Source: Collybiopsis luxurians FD-317 M1
Taxonomy: Eukaryota > Basidiomycota > Agaricomycetes > Agaricales > Omphalotaceae
DNA length: 64,000 nucleotides
Reading direction: 5' to 3'
Assembly: GCA_000827265.1 (NCBI GenBank)
Contig: KN834749.1
Location: 1,043,500 to 1,107,499 of the forward strand
Part shown: piece by piece, positions 1 to 9,829 of the stretch
How the letters are laid out: each line of letters opens with the position of its first letter
Numbering within the stretch: the stretch's first letter is position 1
Program-made: the position numbers and the translations under genes
Notes under the pieces: model-generated
The model's database searches: none
Seen by the model: the letters and a program-made list of their open reading frames with translations, nothing else
What the model was told of the DNA's origin: nothing

Positions 1-1076
1 ATGCTATATAATTTAGTATGAAATCGGGTCTCCTCAGTTTAATTCAGTGGAATCATCGGAGTATACTTTCAATTAAAACAAATCCGTGTAATTGGGGTGT
101 TCCTTAAAGAAGGAACAGTTGTCAAGGTTGGCGGAGATACACTTCACCGATCAGATAAAAAAATAGAGATTAGAATGGAAGAGAACCTAAGACAACTCGA
201 GATGATGCGAGTCATGCCAGTACATAGTACAGATGGCATCGATATCAGTGCACACCGAGCACAAAATCCGACTTTAGGGCTGGAACACGGAACAGGTCTT
301 CTCCTACATATAGCTATTGTTATCAGAAGCTGCAAAAGAATGTGAACTGCTGCGGCACAAACTTGAAAGACCCACCTCCTGCCACTGATAGAATCGAGAT
401 ATGACGAGATGACACGGTGTTGATATCGATAAGTCGAGGCTGTCGCCGAAGCAACTTCCATTCTGAGGTCCGTCAGATCGTCATATGGACCAACGAACAG
501 TGACGGCAGATTCATCTGGGTGCCTCGTTCAATTAAGTCGACAGAATCCAGGCCAACACTTCTTGCGGGGTCCAATTGGAAGTTACTATCTTGCCTTCTC
601 AATGCGATCTCAGATACAGCGAATCTGCCGTCTGGAGCTGGAAATACTTAAAGAGTGCAGTATAAGCTTCCCCATTGTGCCTTCCTCCCACCTTACAGCG
701 ACCATCACATCCCCACCTTTTAGAGGTGAGTATCAAACCGCATTTGAAGCCATCTCAAACGGATTTCAGCTGTCGCCCAGCGGCACTTCGAACTGTATTC
801 TGTTCTTGATGCCTTCCTCAGATAACTATTCCTCTCAGGCTGTACCTCGTCGTGGTAATCAGCGACTCGTCGGCGCAAGACAGTATTCTGTAAGCGATAC
901 AGAGCTGGTACGTGAGCCCTACGCTCAAACAATGTTGCGAGCCCGCGCTGAAGAAACAAAACCAATAGAGTTTGCCTTCTGTACGTCTCCACAGACCAGA
1001 CATATCGTCATCACACAACGGCGTGAAATCTTTGTCAAGATACGACCCTTCGTATGAACCACGTTTACCATCCTGG
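1..1076. other. left-edge region without a confident gene
   Basis: Several overlapping open frames exist here on both strands (for example 485-1057 plus and 144-602 minus), but none shows a recognisable domain, a convincing start with splice signals, or a family resemblance. The minus frame has a hydrophobic stretch near 300-350. A spliced gene cut by the window edge is possible, but nothing here can be supported. Confidence 0.5.
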
Positions 1077-1631
1077 ATGTATAGTCACCCGCCACGGCCG
1101 TCGGCTCCTCCAGCACTGCACTACTCTGTCTCGCCATACGCTCGAATCCCCCTTCCCTCCCAAAGTAGTGTCCCAGGCCCGATTATCTTACACCCACTAC
1201 TTCGAGTACCCAATAGTGCTCCATCGTTTGATCTGTATCATAATCAGGCCAACCATCCGGCCGAAACCTCTGCTTTTAATATCGATTTGTCGTTCTCGCC
1301 TGAAGAAATTGGGAGAGTTTTGATGGCAGCAGCAGCAGACATTTTTGAGCCGGCTACGCACCCGCCTCTTCCGTCGTTGACAATCATTCATCAGCTGCTG
1401 CCATGGTACATCACCGTACATCGATCAGTGCTGGAGCATGTTACAGTTTTGGACGTGTTTCGCACGCTATCCCAGGAACTACATAAAAGGATCCCAGAGT
1501 CCAGGAGTCAGCCCAGCAATAGCAGGCAAACACATAGAAGAATGGAAATCCTTCAAGGAAAACGGAGATTTCTGGGTTTGAGGGCAGTCGATGGAGGCGA
1601 AGACATTTGGGAGTTGATCACCATGTATTGA
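1077..1631 (+). CDS. DUF6699 domain protein
   Basis: An intronless frame of 184 codons from the ATG at 1077. The N-terminal third is rich in proline and serine. The C-terminal two thirds look like the DUF6699 fold that is expanded in Agaricomycetes: a hydrophobic strand SLTIIHQLLPWYITVH, a VTVLDVFRTLSQEL helix, and the closing segment RFLGLRAVDG followed by EDIWELI. The reading frame stays open upstream to 972 without an ATG, so an upstream exon cannot be excluded, although the length fits the family as drawn. The molecular function of DUF6699 proteins is unknown. Family recognition is from memory of the pattern, not from a search. Confidence 0.7.
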   Translation: MYSHPPRPSAPPALHYSVSPYARIPLPSQSSVPGPIILHPLLRVPNSAPSFDLYHNQANHPAETSAFNIDLSFSPEEIGRVLMAAAADIFEPATHPPLPSLTIIHQLLPWYITVHRSVLEHVTVLDVFRTLSQELHKRIPESRSQPSNSRQTHRRMEILQGKRRFLGLRAVDGGEDIWELITMY

Positions 1632-2053
1632 TGCTAATTTACAGTATAAATTTTCGAGGCAGTTGCATTCTTGGACCCTCCATCAGCGGATTAAATAAGA
1701 CTGATAATTTTCTGTACTTAAACTGCTTCTCCAGCGAGTATTTTGATTGAAAGCCTGTAGCGAGTGGGCGGAAAAGATGAAGCGGGGGCCGCGGCAGTCA
1801 TTCACACAGCCACATCGTATTTCTCGCTTTGACCGCTATCTTGATCCGATCTGAGCCTGATCGTCAGGGCGCCCTACCTGCGATGGATGAAATTGGATCA
1901 CATCGTAATGAGTGTACGTAGTCACCTTGCTCTTCCGAAGGCCTGCTCTTGATAATTTTGCTCTCAAATCAACTTTCAGCCATGGGATTGGCAAACCGGT
2001 AGGTGACTTTCGAAGTCTTGTGACGTCATAGCTGCAACTCCTTACGATAAACC
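1632..2053. other. intergenic, promoter of the Coq11-like gene
   Basis: About 420 bases between the DUF6699 stop and the next ATG. Nothing recognisable was seen beyond the short upstream region of the gene at 2054. Confidence 0.5.
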
Positions 2054-3219
2054 ATGACTGGATCAAAGGTTGTGTTGTGTGGGTCGGGCTTCCTTGGTTC
2101 GTTTCATTTTGATTTGCTGGATAACTACCTGAATGTGACTAGGAAAACATATCGCTCGTGCTCTCATTCGTCCTGCCTTTACTGGATCCCCAACCCACCA
2201 AGTTCTGCTGGCCTCTCGTAGCCCAAAGAAGAGTTATTCCGGCTTGAAGAACGAATCTGGAATCCTTTCTCCCATTCGAATTGACATCACAGATGAATCT
2301 ACTCTCTTTCCCGCTTTTTCAGGTGCTTCACTCATCGTCTCTCTCGTTGGGATCATGCATGGATCGTCCGAAGATTTTGATCGCATTCAATGGAAGGGCG
2401 CGGAAAATGTCGCTAGGGCAGCTGCGAAGGCTGGTGCGAAGCTTGTCCACGTTAGTGCAATTGGGGCAGATAAAGAGAGCAAGATCCCGTACAACAAGAC
2501 CAAAGCTCTCGGAGAACAAGCAGTGAGAGATATATACAGTAGAGCAGAGAAAGACGTCGTTGTGTTGAGGCCAAGTATTGTCTTTGGTCCAGAGGATGAT
2601 TTCTTCAATGTGAGAAGCACAATTTTGGATTCAAGCTTGACTTATGTTAGGCAATCCTTGTTTTCAGCGTTTTTCTCGACTTTCTCGACTCCTGCCTTTC
2701 CTACCCGTTTTCGGCGGAGGTTCATCTCAGTTCCAACCTGTCTACGTCGGCGATATTGCCCGGGCTATCGAGATCATAGCAAGGGATGACCCAGCAATTA
2801 ACAGTATAGTGGGAGGGAAGGTTATCGAATGCGGCGGCCCAGATATCTTGACGTACAAAGAAATCATGCAGCTTGTTCTCAAGTGCAATCATCGTCGGCG
2901 ACCGATCATCTCTCTCCCGTTCTGGATGGGAAAGGTTCAGGGAGCTGTGATGGAACAACTTCCACCGAATTTGTTCACGTTGACGAGAGCTCAGGTTCGC
3001 ATATGTTCCACCTGTTGCGACGAAATTTCTCAAGATTTCCGTCAAACTTCGCAGGTTGAACAACTCAAGTCCGACAACATTATCAGGGTTTCTCCACCTC
3101 AAAATGAAATGGGCACAGAATACTTTCCATTCAGCACTCTTGTTGAGAAGTATACATTCCCGGACAAGAGGAGCTCTTTAAGATCAGTTCATGAGATTCT
3201 TCCTTCCTACATTTCTTAG
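2054..3219 (+). CDS. NDUFA9/Coq11-type atypical short-chain dehydrogenase
   Basis: Four exons: 2054-2096, 2143-2609, 2668-2994, 3055-3219 (introns of 46, 58 and 60 nt). The product begins with a Rossmann nucleotide-binding motif GSGFLG, which is itself split by intron 1. It continues with LVHVSAIGAD, LRPSIVFGPEDDFFN, the block GGGSSQFQPVYVGDIA, and LKSDNI near the C-terminus. This order matches the NDUFA9-like extended/atypical SDR family, which includes the complex I 39-kDa subunit, its alphaproteobacterial relatives and yeast Coq11. The absence of a long N-terminal leader and the bacterial-like core favour the Coq11-like branch, a mitochondrial inner-membrane protein linked to coenzyme Q synthesis. 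That sub-assignment is inference. Intron 3 is a multiple of three and open, so retention would add 20 residues inside a conserved block. Confidence 0.85.
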
Positions 3220-3883
3220 CTTCTGTCAGAGTCTTGTACGCACGTTCCAAGCTGTGTCAGTGCACTCGTTTCTGAGTCTGCATGCTTCTACATGTCCTGA
3301 AGTTCCTGGGTCGATAGAAGACAACCATCAAGCTATACGTCGTTTGGTTTTGCTCAATTCTCTATCCGTCCTTATTATTCCGAATATGTCCTATACTCTC
3401 TGTGAATAGGTTCATTCTGCACAATCTGGACCTGCGCGTTTTGGAAAGCTTATCTCATTTATCAAGTATGGAACTAACGCCTTCAAAATCCTTTCAGTTG
3501 CCGCAAGCTCTTTCCCGATAAGTTTTAAGATGTCTTGATTTAAAATGACAATGCCGAACATTTTCAGGTTCGATTCGGTTGTAGACTGTCATTGCTATCA
3601 TAGAGCAGAGAGCTGTATATCCTATATACGTATGTCATGACACAGTGGTGAGTGACAGAGCCAGGACACATGCTTAGGGCCAAGGTGAAGGTCCGCGCTT
3701 AGGCACCCTCGATCCAATTCTCTCACGCCACTTTCGCGTTTCGAAGTGTCTCTCGATCATGGAATCCGAATTGACTGGCCACTAATATAACAAAATCTAC
3801 GAATACAACTCTTTTACAAAATTGCATTTCGCTCCTGAATCGAGAGTGCGATGTTGACAGCAACCAAGGTTATGTAACAGAGC
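3220..3883. other. intergenic
   Basis: 660 bases between the convergent ends of the SDR gene and the first Cys-rich gene. Short open frames only; nothing recognised. Confidence 0.5.
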
Positions 3884-4263
3884 TCAAATCTCGCAAAAGA
3901 GAGCACTCGCTTGGCAGCTAATAGCGTTGTACCAAGTAAGTAAGGTCGAAAATAACTTAGTTTTGTTAGAAATACTTACGCCCAAGCTCCTGAGTTGTGG
4001 CAGCACAGTTGGCTGTAACCACACTGCATCGAAAAGCTCAGTCAGTAACATATAAAGAAGTCCGGGAAGACTAGCCGACGTACAGAAGTGTCATCTGGTC
4101 CGGAGCCTGCCCAGAAGTCAGTTCCACAAAATCTCATCTGCTTCAAAAAGATTAACTCACAAGCTGGATGATTCGGTCCTCCTTGGGGGACTGCTCCAAC
4201 AGTAAGCGTGTTCAGGAGCAAAGCCACAACGACAGAGGAAATAGTAGCGAATTTGAACAACAT
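3884..4263 (-). CDS. small Cys-rich secreted protein (copy 1)
   Basis: A spliced minus-strand gene: exons 4161-4263, 4084-4106, 3980-4023 and 3884-3917; introns of 54, 60 and 62 nt, all GT-AG. The 67-aa product has a clear signal peptide (KF then a hydrophobic run ending NTLTVGA, about residues 1-24). The mature part contains six cysteines in the order C-x7-C-x5-CC-x7-C-x6-C (segments CSGPDDTSC, CGYSQLCC, CQASALFC). The gene at 5385-5878 has the same framework and corresponding intron positions (phase 1 in the first Cys codon, phase 2 just before the fifth Cys), so the two are paralogs. A TATA box lies about 95 bases upstream. Secretion and disulfide bonding are inferred. The function is unknown; small effector-like or cell-wall-associated roles are guesses. 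Confidence 0.75.
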
Positions 4264-5384
4264 CGTTGCCTGGGATGAAGATGGTAGACACTGAAGGTTA
4301 ATAGTTCGCTTCGGGGAGTGAAGGAAGTTGGATTATTCGCCCCAATTTGCGGCGGTATTTATATGGATCCCAAACGGACGCCTAAACCATTTCGGTGTAT
4401 CAGGGACTTAGGAGTCGGAAGCACGGCAAACGTATTGTATATTGTGACTCCATGTTCAAAAGCTCAGGGCGATGCTGAGTACAAACCCTAACATGACGGA
4501 ATATGGAGAGTTACAGTTGACACTTTCATTCCCTGTATTGATTCACTGAAACTCGAACGGGAAGAGCGAGGCCGGATCTGGAGCAGTAAACGTAGTTGTG
4601 ACCAACTTCAACGCAATTTAACCTATCTGTAGCCCTACGCCGTATCGGCGCTCAGTCCGAGCACTTCAATTCGAACGTGATCGCTGCATTCTCGTTCTAG
4701 AAAACATAGAGGTCTTGGAACACTTAGAAACAATCTGACCGAGTAAGTCAACGGGCAATGAATGACATGGCGGGGTGCTAATTACATACATGGCAGGCTA
4801 GGAACCTGACTTTCAATTCATTGGAAGTTACTTCGGATTCTGCCACAGCTACTACTTTCAACAGTATTTCAACCACCGATCAATAAGAATCTTGGATCCT
4901 AGTCGAAAGTCATTCAGTGAGAGTTAGTGGCCGCGGTTCACTCTCTGCACACTCCGGCAAGTGTGAGTTTATTTGTAAAGAGTTGTATATGGGAAAGACT
5001 CCTCCGTAAGGGATAGATCTTGGACTGCTTGTCCCATCTGGTGTTAATCAGTCCGCGAGTCCGCGCACCATGGAGGGTGTAGGAGAGTAAAGGAAGGTAT
5101 TCATCCTATTCCACGCTCGCTGTATGTGTGGGCGGGTTCCTGAACTAAATACGGTATGCCGTATTACGATGGAAAAACTAGCAGCCGTCCGATATGTGAA
5201 GTTGGGGGAGTAGGAGAACATTCGAGCAAGATACCTCAGTGCCTTTTCATTCTTGTCGAATCACGTTGCAAAATAAACAGTCAATTCCGCAGAGACTGCC
5301 ACGATTAAGGGTACTAAAATCGCTATTCTACATCAACTGTAAGTGCCTCGTATTTATCCCCTCCAGTTTCGCGGCGGACCAGGA
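4264..5384. other. intergenic between the two Cys-rich paralogs
   Basis: 1.1 kb holding the promoter of copy 1 and the 3' flank of copy 2. I looked for a third paralog by scanning for adjacent Cys codons on both strands and saw none. No other gene signal was found. Confidence 0.5.
4356..4364 (-). promoter_or_regulatory. TATA box of Cys-rich copy 1
   Basis: On the minus strand this reads ATATAAATA, 93-101 bases before the ATG at 4263. That is a normal position for a fungal TATA element of a strongly regulated gene. Confidence 0.5.
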
Positions 5385-5878
5385 TCAGAACGGGCAAATG
5401 TGGCCTTGTGGCTGACAGCTGTAAACACAAATGAGTAAATATCAGTGAGCAGATTAGTATCCGCATATGATGGTTCAGAAACTGTTTGAGACCAATACGA
5501 ACGTTCCGTGAGCGAGACCGCTCTCAGGATCAATAACATAAGGTCCACAGCATACGTATCCAGAGGGACCTGCATATTTGTTTTGAAAGGTGAGTAAATA
5601 TTTGGAATTTAGAGGAGCATACAGTAAGGATCCTAAGCCATGCAAACTACGAGTCAATTTGAATATTTTTCTAGAAAACGAAGACACATACGCCTTCAAG
5701 GCCGCCTAAGTAGGCACAAATGACAAAGAGTGAGCATATAGGCTACTCAGATGAAAAAAGGCGAAAGGCGAGACTTACATCCGTTGGTGGTGTCAGTACG
5801 CGGTTCAGGAAGAGCTTGCACGCTCATAATTTGAACGAGGAACAAGATGGAGACGATGGCGTTGAGCTTGGAGAACAT
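5385..5878 (-). CDS. small Cys-rich secreted protein (copy 2) with micro-exons
   Basis: A minus-strand gene in five exons: 5779-5878, 5692-5705 (14 nt), 5623-5632 (10 nt), 5503-5569 and 5385-5418; introns of 73, 59, 53 and 84 nt. The 74-aa product starts MFSKLNAIVSILFLV and has a signal peptide ending near SVQA. The mature part carries C-x7-C-x5-CC-x15-C-x6-C (CGLEGDPYC, CPSGYVCC, CQPQGHIC). The two micro-exons restore exactly the seven-residue spacing between Cys1 and Cys2 seen in the paralog at 3884-4263. This is the main support for an otherwise unusual splice pattern. The loop between the CC pair and Cys5 is eight residues longer than in copy 1. A TATAAAA box lies about 70 bases upstream. 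The function is unknown. Confidence 0.7.
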
Positions 5879-5947
5879 GATTACTGCGATCGGTTGAAAG
5901 TATCACCGTTAAAATGGGTTGGCTCCCCCTACCTGTTTGCGCGTACG

Positions 5948-5954
5948 TTTTATA
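5948..5954 (-). promoter_or_regulatory. TATA box of Cys-rich copy 2
   Basis: Minus-strand TATAAAA, 70-76 bases before the ATG at 5878. It parallels the TATA box of copy 1, which suggests that both are TATA-driven regulated genes. Confidence 0.5.
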
Positions 5955-6572
5955 CAGCAAGAGCGGGAAATACTACTGCTCAAAACGGCGATTCCTTCCG
6001 GACTGGTATTGACATGTCCCTGTGAGGACACTACTCGCAAAAAAAAGCTTAGATTGACCGGAAGAATACAATGGAACTAGACAGCGGACCCGCACTGATA
6101 TTCGGTATCCTTCTCCTTGAGTATGTATACTCAATTGGCTGCGGACTCAGACCCCAGGCAAGTGTGTCACCGAAGTCATCGACATTCTAACTATTCAGTT
6201 GACAGACAGGTACTACTGCTGTATTGACTTATATGCCGGGTTGCAGGACGAAGCGGAAGTTGAACGATCGTATCTTTCTGGTTTCGGTTGGGGATTGTTA
6301 CCAAGACTTGCAACGAATACGTTCTGAAAATTTGACTTTGAAAAACCAACCTTGATTATGTACCTTGTAAGAGGTGTAAAGAAGGTGGGACGTACTAGTG
6401 CCATATTACTGCATCCGGAGCCGACACCCGCCCATCGAACTTCACGCGTGGTCAGCTCGTCCCCGCGCCCTGAGGACAATGATGCTTGTGCCGCGTCGGG
6501 CCACCTCCCTTGAATCCGGCGTTCAGATCTTAGACCGCGTAAAATATTTCCTTCCTTCCGTGTCGGATACAT

Positions 6573-6660
6573 AGAGTTGCAGCCTGGCTAGCCGTCTTCA
6601 GTTCCCGGATATACCGTTGTCATTAGAGTTGTAGCTTGGTTAGCCGTCTCATAGTTCCCG
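6573..6660. repeat. imperfect direct repeat, about 52-bp period
   Basis: The segment starting AGAGTTGCAGCCTGGCTAGC at 6573 recurs at 6625 as AGAGTTGTAGCTTGGTTAGC, followed in both by CCGTCT and GTTCCCG. There are only two copies, so it is neither a CRISPR nor a satellite array. Confidence 0.6.
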
Positions 6661-6982
6661 ACGATAGAGTCGTTCGTGAATAAAGCCGCGCTGGAGAACG
6701 GCTACTTCGTACATCCTGTAGATAGTCATAAGATTAGCCAATTTGACTTGTAATATTCGAGATTGACCCTTGGAAAACCACAGTATACAACAATATCCTA
6801 GCACATAATAAATATATAGATCCACCCGTGAATAGTGATACGAGCACATTTCATCCCTTATATCAGAGAGCATGATCCGAATTTCCACCCAAATGAAAGC
6901 AATCAATGGCAAGAAGTCTGTCTTGTGTATGGTCCGGTCTACCATAGAGTTCACTGTTTCATAGCTATCCGGTGCTTCCTTC

Positions 6983-9205
6983 TTAGAAGCCACCAGCGCC
7001 GCGTACCCTCTGGACTGCTCCAATGATCCCCTTCGCCCATGAGAATCTCCCGGGGTCAACTCCGATAGCCCCTTCAGCCATTTCACCAGTGACAGGATTG
7101 TGCCAGCATCCATCTACGGTTGAAACACGCCCATAGATCTCTGTTCAAAATGAAAGGGCAAATGAGTAGAAAAGGGAGATATAAGAGAGAGCAAGCAAAG
7201 GATCAGGGGCCCGGCATTTGAAAGACATCAAGAAAACATACCAGTGTTTTGGTTCCTCCGAATTCCTTCCATCCATCTCTGACAAACATCCTCCGAATCA
7301 AGCATGACATTCACTTCTTGAGAATGGAACCATGTTTGGGTATCTTGGTTCCCATTACCTTGGATGGCAAGGTGCGAGTCGGCTATGAGAAGCTTTACTA
7401 GAAACAGGATAAGACGTAAGTTCCATGAAAGTAAGGTGGTAGAGTGAAATAAGTCAGGTAATATGAATGATGATGATGGGTACGAGAAAGTCCCGATATG
7501 GGCGAAGAAAACCCAGACTTACCGTGACAACTCCTTTTCTTAAATTTATTATGTATCGGAAGATTTTGATCCTTCGCTACATACACATATATCGCAAGCC
7601 TTTCCTTCTCTTCATCCGACAATGGTTCGGCGCCCTCTCCCAACAATGAAGCATCGTTGTACAACCGATATGCAATCATTTCGTTAATACCATTTTGGTA
7701 GGGAAGCAATTCGCCCTACAACGGAAGACGAAATGATGATGTGAATTCTCGAAGAAGAAGCAAAAGAAGCAAATTACCGCATCGTTGTAGCCAAGGCATA
7801 CCCAATATTCAACCTTCACTCCCCTTCTAACCGCCTTAACCAGTTCGGGTAGTAACGGTTCCGCATTCAAATTCGGCGTCTGGATAAACACTGTTTCCTT
7901 CGCTCCACGAATAGCCTCGAGGAACGCAACATTCTGTGGATATTTGACGGCATGGTGAGCCTCGAAGGTAGGCGAACCAAGCGGAGCCCTTGAGACGACA
8001 CACATAGGAACTGGCTTGTGAGGCGGGAGGGGGATGTAAGGCGTCATCTCTGCATAGGGGACCAAAGCGTCTGGAGATGGCTCTGGGGCAGTGGGTTTCA
8101 CACCCCCGTCAGCTTTTTGCGTCTGAGTGATGTTAAAATGCCTCGCAACCGCTTGAACGTGAGATTCGCCTGGTTTGGGCGCATAGACAGCCTGAATACG
8201 ACGAATCTCTCCGGCGATGGTGTCGTCATAGTGGGGATCAGCCGCGGTATGCTCGGGGAGGTCAAGAGAGGTGTGTCCGGCGCGGACGACAGAGGGAAGA
8301 TCAACGGACTCCTTCCTAGCATCGTCGGTGAATAAAGCAAGGAACGTCGGGTCGTCATACGACGGGAATCCCTTTCCAGTTGCGGGGGTGTCACGGCATG
8401 GGAGAGGGGGGTCAAGCACTGTACTCCAACTAGCGAGGCAAACGTCATAGAGGGAATCTACAATGGGCCCTTCCAATCTAGCACACATTTCCAGATTATC
8501 GTTGTCTTGAATATTGTTGGACATCAGGAGGGCCACTTCACGATCTACAACCATGAATTTCGAATGAAATGTGCCGAGCATAGGGACGTGGTAGTTTACG
8601 ACTTGGATGTCGATATTTGGTACTTCATCTGGAGGCGGAATAGCCACTTTGGGCCCAGAATACTCTGCCGGAGGCACATGCTGGTGGTTGTCGAATACTT
8701 GCTTCACATTTCCTCTATCATACAAGACCTTTACAATGACCTTTTCGCCTCCCCGTTCTCCCACTCTTCTGTCAAGTTCCCTGAATGCATTTGTGACTAG
8801 CGTGCTACTTTCTGAATTGATCCAGAAGTTGGTGGCTAAAAATACCTCTTTCTTGGCTCGAACGATGCAGTTGGACATGTGTCGGACGATATCGGATAGA
8901 GGGGCGATGATTGTGAGCGGAACGACGCCAGAAGAAGCTAGGAGCGGTGGGGATACCATTCCAGCCATCGGGTCGCCGGATAAGGCCAGATTCTGCAGGA
9001 TAGAATGATATATTTTTTGGAAGAGGGAAGAAGGCTGAGTTTGGCCAAAGTTGCCTAGATTGGCTGGAATCTCGCCCAAGTTTCGACTGTCCACTTGCTT
9101 ATACAGCGCCTGATGAATCTTGCCCGGAGTCTCAGAAGGATTCCTGGCGTATTCTGAACTGATTGTGGTTGAAGATTGAACTAAATCGTAGATTGTTGGA
9201 GACAT
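6983..9205 (-). CDS. phospholipase D-like protein with two HKD motifs
   Basis: Four exons: 7778-9205, 7523-7715, 7242-7397, 6983-7140; introns of 62, 125 and 101 nt; 644 aa. The first HKD motif is at about residues 214-221 (HSKFMVVD), followed by SNNIQDND. The second, HVKLLIAD at about 540-546, is split by intron 2 inside its HV codons and is followed by GNGNQD. Both satisfy H-x-K-x4-D, so a catalytically complete PLD/phosphatidyltransferase-type enzyme acting on phosphodiester bonds is expected. The C-terminus is conserved-looking (DGCWHNPVTG, then RVRGAGGF at the stop). No signal peptide, PX or PH domain is visible, so it is not the classical Spo14-type PLD. The substrate is unknown: phospholipid headgroup and nuclease-type activities are both possible for the superfamily. 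Confidence 0.85.
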
Positions 9206-9829
9206 GGCTGGTGAGAGACGTCGAGGGAGGGGGCAAGATTCGGTCGCTGTCTGTCATTTATAAAATCAGGACCGAACAATGATGAAAGCGGTGTGAACTA
9301 AAAATAGCGTTACTCACTCCATCGGAAGCAGAATCTCGGTATTACTGCCCCTCATTTACTTGATCTATCAAGGTGTTGGGATTCCAATGGCCTGCCTGGA
9401 CTGCTTTGAACCGCTAGTAGGCGGGGCAAAATCTTCATAATTGCCATAGCTAGTTGTGACATTTCATCGCAGCTTGCATGATCATAGCGCGGAGCTCTAG
9501 GTCTCAGACTCTGTCGTGGACCGTGGACCGGCTGACCAGGGAAAACGAATGGAGCTACAATATGTAGCCTGCGAGCTATTGCATGACCTACGTCACTGGT
9601 CAAAGCTGTTTATATTGAACGCCAGGTATGAGGTAGCTTGTGAAACATTCCAGTTCAGTGTAATAAAATGACAGATAGATAGTGTACGAGAGGGTGATCT
9701 AAATTTTCCAAGGCGAAAAGACAGAAAGCAAGAGGACAGCGTATAAGTACTAAGTATAAATATTATAGTTCCCTGAGATAAATTAAAGTGATAGCTAAAA
9801 CTGATTCCAAGCGAGATAGATTCAATAAA
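9206..9829. other. intergenic upstream of the PLD-like gene
   Basis: 620 bases between two minus-strand genes. They must contain the promoter of the PLD-like gene and the terminator of the membrane-protein gene; no further structure was seen. Confidence 0.5.

Larger units (their letters stand above)
5879..6982. other. intergenic, with a weak mini-gene candidate
   Basis: 1.1 kb between copy 2 and the 3' end of the phospholipase D gene. A possible two-exon plus-strand frame (6071-6157 joined to 6199-6327, 71 aa, one hydrophobic segment) would need a 41-nt GC-AG intron with a CTAAC branch site. It has no recognisable family and is not annotated as a gene. A short direct repeat is at 6573-6660. 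Confidence 0.4.

Noticed and set aside
485..1057. Plus-strand 190-codon open frame
   Set aside because: It overlaps antisense open frames, lacks any motif or compositional coding signal and has no splice-supported start. Treated as non-coding.
3567..3576. GGTTCGATTC resembling a tRNA B-box
   Set aside because: No A-box, no T-stem complement and no acceptor stem could be built around it. No tRNA gene found in the window.
6573..6660. Two-copy repeat considered as CRISPR or satellite
   Set aside because: Only two diverged copies, and a eukaryotic context. Simple local duplication.
6649..7113. Minus-strand 154-codon ORF starting MDAGTILSLV
   Set aside because: It is the wrong frame of the last exon of the PLD-like gene. 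The correct frame reads DGCWHNPVTG and ends RVRGAGGF at 6983.
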